Source of the DNA: Treponema sp.
GTDB taxonomy: Bacteria > Spirochaetota > Spirochaetia > Treponematales > Treponemataceae
Length of the DNA: 64,000 nt
Direction of reading: 5' to 3'
NCBI GenBank assembly: GCA_017651065.1
Contig: JAGCDP010000030.1
Coordinates: 1 to 64,000 of the forward strand
In this document: positions 47,701 through 53,142 of the stretch, piece after piece
Position numbering within the stretch: the first letter of the stretch is position 1
How the letters are laid out: each line of letters begins with the position of its first letter
Notes under the pieces: model-generated
Databases searched by the model: none
What the model saw: only the letters and a program-made list of their open reading frames with translations
What the model was told of the DNA's origin: nothing
Position numbers and translations under genes: made by a program

Positions 47701-48226
47701 TTTTGATTCTCCGGAAGACACCTTGCAGTCAACAAATTTTACAGCCGCAGATTTTGGTACACTTGTTCACGCATTTTTAGAGGCACAGGCAAAAGGTATT
47801 CCATGCGACCAGTACCAGCCAGAATCAAAGCTTTTGAAAAATCTCCCGGACAGCCCTGTAGTTATGAATCAGTTTATTGATTCGTGTAAGTCAATGTGCC
47901 AAAGTTTTGCTCAGAGTGATTTAGGAAAAGCGCTTGATGAATGCAAAGCCGCCGGTCGTTTCTACCGCGCAGAATGGGTCTTCCGTATGCTCTTAGACGG
48001 CTTCATTTTCACAGGTTCCATAGATTTGATTTTTGAAAACCCTGACGGCACTTACACCATAGTAGACTACAAATCAGACAAAGAAATTGACATAGAAAAA
48101 TACCGCGGCCAGCAGGAGTGCTACCGAAAAGCCGCCGCCAAGCTGCTGAAAATTTCAGAAGAAAAAATCAGCTGCTGGTTGTATTTCTTGAGGCATTCGC
48201 GGTCCCTGAGCTTGTCGAAGGGCTAA
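44795..48226 (+). CDS. addA: AddA-like UvrD/Rep-family helicase-nuclease
   Basis: An 1143-residue SF1A helicase fused to a RecB-type nuclease. Q motif Gln21; Walker A AAGAGSGKT (34-42); Walker B and motif II MIDEFQDNN; motif III GDEKQSIYKFRGAD; motif V MTIHKSKGLQFGYVF; motif VI YVAITRAED. The nuclease YTIVDYKSDK and QQECYRKAA lie near residues 1100-1125. With the AddB-like partner it should resect DNA ends for RecA. GGGAGGG precedes the start, and the ATGA overlap implies coupling. The last residues SLSLSKG come from the genomic repeat and the stop codon lies 1 nt beyond it, so the original C-terminus has probably been altered. Confidence 0.92.
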   Translation: MSDYSYLDLLEKRHKKLDDKQRAVCCRTDNTIVAAGAGSGKTQVLATRFAWLVMSQNIRAPQILTLTFTKKAAGEMYERIYQTLDFFANDEGTPALEKKRATLALEEFSDTHIQTLDSYCNSIVKQAANRYGIRPDFNAGGSDSLEDIKKLALPYVLENKDRPCIQQYAQAGRLEDFAYSVLAEAVNKYTTLADDPDFFVSKLEAQKELLLQSWNWLVCGIPTPECNAGTTPLKALIPELQRLYKEAQFVSPGNKFLLSCHPALDFLDQLDTNEITSLDDLKDDLEKIIKGLKLVEKITLPSGKQKVEVVNLKDVIKPFRDSVSPTLLSLCAYIQQLDETTDLYKMFDDFSAIVNDSKRQTGNLTFADISELALKILNEQEDLRTQEQNAYEKIMIDEFQDNNAKNKELLFLLNNSGQKLFFVGDEKQSIYKFRGADVSVFNKLKTELGDDCFLQMNYNYRSNNNLLTTFNRIFGENDFIFDNQTEELYEAKYSVPAIKFDPATQKELPAESLTDVQNRFLSISRLDPDALDPSIHFGVKDQLAISIAKTILEFKKNMEDQGKEYGFSKFAILDRGRTDRRYLIKWLNVFNIPYTMDMNTSIFSDGPINDIYNFIQLCVYPQDRISLAGYLASPFANLSEETVEAVLAGAGADDIQDETERAKYQAAMDFYKEQKLLTLSRPLTKTLELLWNECGYRYETMFSYRKSLYEEQFDMLFELARQTDLNDKGIAWFSDQLSQIKNKEITSFGDDVEINFDELTYPIEKGDAVNIMTIHKSKGLQFGYVFVYGCTNVNKKSRDSQFFFDQKYGLTVKPGNGTKNYFFMRQEEQAAKEELAEFRRLIYVAITRAEDYVEIVGSWKAEPTDSWEKEDSLRLIEKLDLHYLNDETKPFSPFKSLEIIPVEREEMKGMLYNTNSLKAERERVAAAEELYKGEPAIKYEWPESNRKTPSSLEKEYLSQTAQDSDSGQSFDSPEDTLQSTNFTAADFGTLVHAFLEAQAKGIPCDQYQPESKLLKNLPDSPVVMNQFIDSCKSMCQSFAQSDLGKALDECKAAGRFYRAEWVFRMLLDGFIFTGSIDLIFENPDGTYTIVDYKSDKEIDIEKYRGQQECYRKAAAKLLKISEEKISCWLYFLRHSRSLSLSKG
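48201..48222 (+). repeat. 22-bp repeat copy 7 at a convergent gene junction
   Basis: GGTCCCTGAGC..GTCGAAGGG, read by addA as ..SLSLSKG. The addA stop (48224-48226) and the AEC-transporter stop on the other strand (48223-48225) both lie next to it. Confidence 0.9.
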
Positions 48227-49140
48227 AGCAATCCAACCACCCACTCTGCCAAAGCAACAAAAGTAGGAATTGTCAGAATACAGAACATACTGGTAATTGT
48301 AACAATAAGACTTGCGAATGATTTGTCGTGATCAAACACAACTGCCAGCCCCGGAATTGTTGTTGCAACAGGACACATGGAACAGATGTAAATTGCAAAG
48401 AGCATCATCTTAATATCCTGCATGTTTATGCAAAGCTTGTACACAATCACGATTACAACAAGATTACAAAGAGACGTAACAACAAGACGGAACAAAGTTG
48501 TTTTAATTACGCGCGCAATATAGGCTCGGTCAAATTCAAAGCGTGCAAAAAGTATACCAAGCAAAAGCATGGCCATAGGAGTATTGATATCTGCAATCAT
48601 AACGATTGGTTTACGAACAAGCTCGGGCAATTCAAAAGGCAGACAGAAAAGAATAATTCCTATTGTTACTGCAATGATATTCGGGTTTGTGATGATTTTT
48701 TTGATGTTTGTTGTGCCGCTCATCTGGTAGTAGCCGTAAGTCCAGATAAGCACATTGAAAATGATGAGGTAGCCCATCAGGTAGAAAACGCCTTCATCAC
48801 CAAACACTCCGCGGATCAACGGGATTCCTACAAAACCACAGTTTGTAAATGCAACTGCAATGCGGTCGATTTTTTCTTTTGACGAAAGGATTCCCAGCAG
48901 AATCATTATGCCGTGCATCACAAGTGCAATGAGCGCTGCAAACCAGAGCTGACCAAACTTGTGCCAGCTGAACTCCATATTAAAGCTGTTGAGTACTAAA
49001 AACGGATTAATGAAATAAAGGAGCAGGCGGCTCATGAACTTCTGCTGTTCGTCTGTGACCTTTACGATTCGTGCAAAAATATAACCTGCCAGTGTGATGG
49101 CAATCATTATTATGAGTTGTTTTAAAACAAGTATGTACAT
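48223..49140 (-). CDS. AEC-family (auxin efflux carrier) transporter
   Basis: A 305-residue protein from ATG 49140 with 10 predicted membrane segments in two five-helix halves. ATG 49140 is preferred to the upstream ATG 49161 because it lies 1 nt after the COG2426 stop, the GGGGAAA site is well spaced for it, and the short upstream extension RPWGNK is not family-like. Residues near PFLVLNSFNM and GFVGIPLIRGVFGD match the AEC permease pattern (YfdV/MleP group), which exports or exchanges carboxylates or amino acids. Substrate unknown. Confidence 0.85.
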   Translation of the reverse strand: MYILVLKQLIIMIAITLAGYIFARIVKVTDEQQKFMSRLLLYFINPFLVLNSFNMEFSWHKFGQLWFAALIALVMHGIMILLGILSSKEKIDRIAVAFTNCGFVGIPLIRGVFGDEGVFYLMGYLIIFNVLIWTYGYYQMSGTTNIKKIITNPNIIAVTIGIILFCLPFELPELVRKPIVMIADINTPMAMLLLGILFARFEFDRAYIARVIKTTLFRLVVTSLCNLVVIVIVYKLCINMQDIKMMLFAIYICSMCPVATTIPGLAVVFDHDKSFASLIVTITSMFCILTIPTFVALAEWVVGLL

Positions 49141-49141
49141 T

Positions 49142-49624
49142 TTATTTCCCCAGGGCCGCAAAAAGTGCAGTGAAAAGTCCGAGTGAAACGGCCATCATTA
49201 TGAGTCCTGCAATCAAAACGCCGAGCATTACGGCAATGACTGTGTCTTTGAATTTCATATCAAGAAGGCTTGCGGCAAGTGTTCCGGTCCAGGCTCCAGT
49301 TCCCGGCAAAGGAATTGCAACAAAAAGCATGAGAGCAACAAAGATTCCACGGCCTGCTTTTTCCTGCATTTTTACTCCGGCGGCGGCACCTTTTACTAAG
49401 AAGAACTGACAGATTTTTCCTATGCCTTTTTTATCCTGACCCCATTCCAGAAAGCGTCTTGCAAAAAGATAAATGATTGGGACAGGCAGCATGTTGCCAA
49501 TAATACAAACAATGTAAGAAGAAACAATCGGCATCTGAAGGGCCTGAGAAACAGGAATGGCACCACGAAGTTCAATGAGCGGCACCATCGAGATAAAGAA
49601 AATCCAAAGATAATTTTTGAACAT
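49142..49624 (-). CDS. COG2426-type small membrane protein (putative multidrug export)
   Basis: A 160-residue inner-membrane protein with about four segments. The pattern ISMVPLIELRGAIP, then ELRGAIPVSQALQMP and PLPGTGAWTGTLAASLLDM, matches the COG2426 family, annotated as small multidrug export protein but without firm functional proof. The start has TATAAT 6 nt upstream and no ribosome-binding site, so a leaderless mRNA is predicted. The AEC gene follows with 1 nt between stop and start. Confidence 0.82.
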   Translation of the reverse strand: MFKNYLWIFFISMVPLIELRGAIPVSQALQMPIVSSYIVCIIGNMLPVPIIYLFARRFLEWGQDKKGIGKICQFFLVKGAAAGVKMQEKAGRGIFVALMLFVAIPLPGTGAWTGTLAASLLDMKFKDTVIAVMLGVLIAGLIMMAVSLGLFTALFAALGK

Positions 49625-49630
49625 AAAATC

Positions 49631-49659
49631 ATTATAGCGAAAAACCAGGTCTTGGGCAA
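49631..49659 (-). promoter_or_regulatory. Promoter of the COG2426/AEC operon, leaderless type
   Basis: TTGCCC (49654-49659), a 17-nt spacer and TATAAT (49631-49636) on the minus strand, 6 nt before ATG 49624. Confidence 0.65.
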
Positions 49660-49660
49660 A

Positions 49661-49688
49661 TTGACAATCCTTGGCATTATGCTAAACT
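49661..49688 (+). promoter_or_regulatory. Promoter of the radical SAM gene, leaderless type
   Basis: TTGACA (49661-49666), a 16-nt spacer and TAAACT (49683-49688), preceded by TGC. The box ends 6 nt before ATG 49695. It starts 2 bp from the -35 of the divergent COG2426 promoter. Confidence 0.65.
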
Positions 49689-49694
49689 GATTTT

Positions 49695-50549
49695 ATGCAC
49701 ACCTGGGTCAGTGACTATTATAAAAATCTCTTTGGAACAAAAGTCTACAAGCTCACCTTTGATGCCGGCTGCACCTGCCCTACCCGCGACGGAACTAAAG
49801 GAACACGTGGCTGTATTTTTTGCAGTCAAAGCGGCTCGGGGGAATTTACTGTACCGTTTGATGATAACCGCAGCATTGTGCCGAATCACTTTAAGGGTGC
49901 AGACACTTTTATTGCATATTTTCAAAACTTTACAAATACATACGGCAACCTCAAGGAACTTTCTGCAAAATGGCACAAGGCACTTTCGTATGAAGGAATT
50001 AAAGGGTTAGCGCTGGGGACGAGGCCTGATTGTCTTGGCGATGATGTGCTTGAGAAACTGGCGCGAATAAGTGAAAAGCATTTTGTTCAGCTGGAACTTG
50101 GATTTCAAACTTCAAACGAAGCTTCTGCTGAATACATTCGGCGTGGCTTTACAAATGATGTTTATTTTGATGCAGTTGCACGTATACACAAGATGGCGCC
50201 AAAGGTTCACGTAGTAACGCATGTTATTTTCGGGCTCCCGGGAGAAACAGAAGCAGACATGATGAATAGTGTGAAAGCTGCAATTGACGCGGGGACTGAT
50301 GGCATTAAAATAATGTGCCTGTACGTTCTGAAAGACACAGATCTTGCCATAGAATATCAACAGGGAAAGTTTGAAGTGCTGCAGATGGATGAATATTTTG
50401 AACTGCTGAAGAAGGTGCTGGCGATTATTCCGGATTCGGTGATTATTCATCGTTTGACAGGAGATCCACCAAAGAAAACTCTGATTGCACCAAAATGGAC
50501 TACGGATAAAAAACGGGTAATGGATAGAATAAAAAAGCTGGAACAGTAA
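49695..50549 (+). CDS. YhcC-type radical SAM protein (TIGR01212 family)
   Basis: A 284-residue cytoplasmic enzyme. The cluster-binding region TCPTRDGTKGTRGCIFC near residues 26-42 matches the TIGR01212/YhcC pattern in which the usual CxxxCxxC is extended. Further family marks are LGTRPDCL, ELGFQTSNEASAEYIRRGF and HVIFGLPGETEADM. This predicts 4Fe-4S-dependent cleavage of SAM. The substrate of the family is not established with certainty; a role in RNA modification is often suggested. A palindromic element follows 4 bp after the stop. Confidence 0.9.
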   Translation: MHTWVSDYYKNLFGTKVYKLTFDAGCTCPTRDGTKGTRGCIFCSQSGSGEFTVPFDDNRSIVPNHFKGADTFIAYFQNFTNTYGNLKELSAKWHKALSYEGIKGLALGTRPDCLGDDVLEKLARISEKHFVQLELGFQTSNEASAEYIRRGFTNDVYFDAVARIHKMAPKVHVVTHVIFGLPGETEADMMNSVKAAIDAGTDGIKIMCLYVLKDTDLAIEYQQGKFEVLQMDEYFELLKKVLAIIPDSVIIHRLTGDPPKKTLIAPKWTTDKKRVMDRIKKLEQ

Positions 50550-50553
50550 ACTC

Positions 50554-50616
50554 TGGATTGCCACGCTTCGCTCGCAATGACCGTCATTGCGAGGAGCGCA
50601 GCGACGTGGCAATCCA
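50554..50616. repeat. Palindromic element A, 63 bp
   Basis: A near-perfect inverted repeat with ends TGGATTGCCACG..CGTGGCAATCCA and centre AATGACCGTCATT. Its left arm carries CTTCGCTCGC and its right arm GCGAGGAGCGCAGCGAC, so the arms are not equal. Such REP/MITE-like elements recur across many bacterial genomes. It ends 2 bp before the -35 of the tRNA-Leu promoter. It could form a strong hairpin in RNA but has no T tract. Confidence 0.88.
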
Positions 50617-50618
50617 TC

Positions 50619-50647
50619 TTGAAAAATCCCTTAATTTGCGATAATAT
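50619..50647 (+). promoter_or_regulatory. Promoter of tRNA-Leu and probably murD
   Basis: TTGAAA (50619-50624), a 17-nt spacer and TAATAT (50642-50647), predicting a start about 3 nt before the mature 5' end of the tRNA at 50657. Confidence 0.5.
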
Positions 50648-50656
50648 GACTTTGTT

Positions 50657-50742
50657 GCCGGGATGGCGGAATTGGTAGACGCCCAGGACTTAAAATCCTG
50701 TGTCGGGCAACCGACGTGCCAGTTCGATTCTGGTTCCCGGCA
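50657..50742 (+). tRNA. tRNA-Leu (UAA anticodon)
   Basis: An 86-nt cloverleaf. The acceptor stem GCCGGGA pairs with TCCCGGC (50735-50741) and the discriminator is A. The anticodon arm is CAGGA, loop CTTAAAA, TCCTG, with anticodon TAA at 50691-50693, reading UUA. A long variable arm (TCGGGCAACCGA) marks a class II tRNA, and the T loop is GTTCGATTC. The 3' CCA is not encoded. It lies between palindromic element A and a terminator. Confidence 0.97.
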
Positions 50743-50744
50743 TA

Positions 50745-50775
50745 AAGGTCTTCCGAAAGGGAGACCTTTTTTATT
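50745..50775 (+). terminator. Intrinsic terminator after tRNA-Leu
   Basis: A 10-bp stem AAGGTCTTCC, loop GAAA, GGGAGACCTT, followed by a T-rich tail. It lies directly before the murD ribosome-binding site at 50776-50780, so it separates tRNA-Leu from murD. Confidence 0.9.
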
Positions 50776-50786
50776 AGGAGTAGCCC

Positions 50787-52223
50787 ATGACATTCCACTC
50801 ATATTCTTCTCAATGCCCGTTCAAATCAATTGATGACATTAAAGACAAAAAAATAACAATTATGGGGCTTGGGCTCAATGGTGGTGGCGAAGCGGCTGCA
50901 CGATTTTTCCTGAATAAAGGCGCTTATGTCACTGTAACAGACATGAAAACCCAGAAACAGCTGGCTCCAACTCTTGAACGCCTTAATAATGACAAAACAC
51001 TCGACCATTCTCGTCTTACCTATCATCTTGGCGGTCACGACCTTGCAGATTTTGAAAATGCAGACTGCGTTATAAAAAATCCGGGTGTAAAGTTTGACGG
51101 AAACAAATATCTTGCAGCTGCAAAAGCAATAGAAACAGACCTTAGCATTTTTCTGCGCTTTACCAACTGCCCTATAATTGCAGTAACAGGCTCCAAGGGA
51201 AAATCTTCTACAGTAAGTGCAATTTATTACGGTCTTCAGCAGGCAGGTTTTAAAGCTTTTCTTGGCGGTAACATCACAGTAAGTCCCCTCACCTTTTTTG
51301 ATCAGGTAAATGCCGAAACTCCGGTTGTAATAGAATTTTCTTCCTGGCAGCTGGCAGACCTGCGTGGACGTGGAGTACTCAAGCCTCACATTGCAGTAAT
51401 TACCAAGATTGTTCCTGACCACCAGAACTGGTATGGCAATATGGAAGATTATGTAGCAGACAAACGCCTTATTTATGCAGACCAGACGGCAGAAGACTTT
51501 GCACTTTTTGATGCCGGCGAGGACCAACCTGGAACCGGACCTGAATGCGGCGGCACCTGGGGAGACCTTTTTGCAAGAGAAACTAAGGCTCAGGTAATCC
51601 GCTACAATACTCCAGGCCAATACACTGTTAATTTTGAAAAGCTCCTTGTCCCGGGTGAACACATGAAGCTAAATGCCCAGAATGCGGCAACAGTTCTTCA
51701 GCTTATGGGAGTTGAAAAACAGCGGGCAAAAGAAATCCTTCAAACCTGGCCGGGTATTGATCACAGACTTCAGTTCTTCCACGAATGGAAGGGTTATAAA
51801 TTTTACAACGATTCTGCCGCAACTGTACCAGAAGCTGCCGCTGCCGCAAGTCAGGCTTTTGGACAGCCGGTAATTCTTCTTACAGGCGGAACAGACAAGG
51901 GACTTGCTTTAGACAAGCTTACAGAAGCCCTTGAGGGAAAATGCCCAATTTCTGTAAAAGAAATCTATCTTCTGGCAGGCACTGCAACAGAAAAAATAAC
52001 AGGTGAGTTAGACAAAACTAACACAATTTACAAAGGCCCCTACAAGAGCCTTGACGAAATGCTTACATCACTCAAAATACAACTGGACACAGCCGCAGCA
52101 AAGAGCAAAGATAACTCCATCTGCCCTATCGTTTTTTCACCGGGCGCAACATCTTTTGGAATGTTCAATAACGAGTTTGACCGGGGAGAAAAATTTATGG
52201 CAGCTGTAAAAAAGATTTTTTAA
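50787..52223 (+). CDS. murD: UDP-N-acetylmuramoyl-L-alanine--D-glutamate ligase
   Basis: A 478-residue cytoplasmic Mur ligase that adds D-glutamate to UDP-MurNAc-L-Ala in peptidoglycan synthesis. The N-terminal Rossmann-like UDP domain (IMGLGLNGGGEAAARFF, about 25-40) is followed by the ATP P-loop TGSKGKSST near residue 135 and IDHRLQFFHEWKGYKFYNDSAAT, the central/C-terminal signature. Length is slightly above the usual 440-450. AGGAG lies 6 nt upstream of ATG. No promoter fits between tRNA-Leu and murD, so it probably depends on read-through of the terminator. Confidence 0.93.
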   Translation: MTFHSYSSQCPFKSIDDIKDKKITIMGLGLNGGGEAAARFFLNKGAYVTVTDMKTQKQLAPTLERLNNDKTLDHSRLTYHLGGHDLADFENADCVIKNPGVKFDGNKYLAAAKAIETDLSIFLRFTNCPIIAVTGSKGKSSTVSAIYYGLQQAGFKAFLGGNITVSPLTFFDQVNAETPVVIEFSSWQLADLRGRGVLKPHIAVITKIVPDHQNWYGNMEDYVADKRLIYADQTAEDFALFDAGEDQPGTGPECGGTWGDLFARETKAQVIRYNTPGQYTVNFEKLLVPGEHMKLNAQNAATVLQLMGVEKQRAKEILQTWPGIDHRLQFFHEWKGYKFYNDSAATVPEAAAAASQAFGQPVILLTGGTDKGLALDKLTEALEGKCPISVKEIYLLAGTATEKITGELDKTNTIYKGPYKSLDEMLTSLKIQLDTAAAKSKDNSICPIVFSPGATSFGMFNNEFDRGEKFMAAVKKIF

Positions 52224-52241
52224 GGGGCAGCCCTTATTTTT
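52222..52241 (+). terminator. Intrinsic terminator of murD
   Basis: A 5-bp stem AAGGG/CCCTT with loop GCAG, followed by ATTTTTC. It overlaps the murD stop and extends into the last codons of the convergent metF gene. Confidence 0.65.
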
Positions 52242-53133
52242 CATTGGTAGCTTTAATAATCTCATCCACATTCTTAATGATTGCAGTTGCAATTTCGGGC
52301 TTGTTCATTGTGTAAATGTGAATACCACGAACTCCGTTAGAAATCAAATCAATTATCTGATCGGTTGCATAGGCAATTCCTGCCTGCATCATAGCCTGGG
52401 GCGAATCACGGAAGCGGTCGCAGATGGCAAGGAGCTTTCTCGGAATATAGGCATTAGAAAGATCAACCATGCGGCTAACCTGATTTGCATTTGTAATTGG
52501 CATAATTCCCGCAAGAACCGGAACATGAATACCGGCCGACTGAAGTCGATACAAAAAGGAATAAAGCATGTCGTTGTCAAAAAACATCTGGGTTGTAAGG
52601 AAATCTACACCGGCATCTACTTTATATTTGAGCGAATCTATATCTGCTTCGCGGCTGGCACTTTCGGGATGTCCTTCGGGATAGCAGGCACCACCGACAC
52701 ACAATCCTTCTTTTTTGAGCAGGGCAACTAAATCTGACGCATGAGTAAAGCCCGAAGGAAAAATATTTTCCCCTGTAACTGCATCCTTTGGATAATCCCC
52801 TCGAAGGGCCAGAACATTTTTGATATTGCGTTTTTTCAAATCATCAATTGTATTTTCCAGTGCTTCGGTGGTAGAACGCACGCAGGTAAGATGAGCAAGA
52901 GAAGTGGTTCCGTTATTTTCTATGGCTTCTGCAATTTCGGCAGTATAACCTTTTGTTGTACCGCCGGCTCCAAAGGTAACGCTTATAAAATCGGGATTAA
53001 GCTTTGTGAGCGAAACTGCTGTTTCCTTAATTGATTCAAGCGCTTCCTTTTTTTTAGGAGGAAAAACCTCAAAGGAAAGCGAAACCTTTTTACTATTCAG
53101 AATATCTGCAATACTCATACGTTCTTTTGTCAT
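52234..53133 (-). CDS. metF: 5,10-methylenetetrahydrofolate reductase
   Basis: A 299-residue FAD-dependent enzyme that makes 5-methyl-THF, the methyl donor used by the neighbouring methionine synthase. A family signature opens the barrel: SLSFEVFPPKKKEAL, then VTFGAGGTTKGYT, HLTCVRST and NVLALRGDYP. The normal MetF length is kept. It starts 9 bp after the metE stop, so metE-metF form an operon under the divergent regulator's likely control. Confidence 0.95.
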   Translation of the reverse strand: MTKERMSIADILNSKKVSLSFEVFPPKKKEALESIKETAVSLTKLNPDFISVTFGAGGTTKGYTAEIAEAIENNGTTSLAHLTCVRSTTEALENTIDDLKKRNIKNVLALRGDYPKDAVTGENIFPSGFTHASDLVALLKKEGLCVGGACYPEGHPESASREADIDSLKYKVDAGVDFLTTQMFFDNDMLYSFLYRLQSAGIHVPVLAGIMPITNANQVSRMVDLSNAYIPRKLLAICDRFRDSPQAMMQAGIAYATDQIIDLISNGVRGIHIYTMNKPEIATAIIKNVDEIIKATNEK

Positions 53134-53142
53134 TCCTTCAGT

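Noticed and set aside
50826-51662. 278-codon frame antisense to murD
   Set aside because: murD is certain on the plus strand; the antisense product is Cys/Phe/Lys-rich with no domain.
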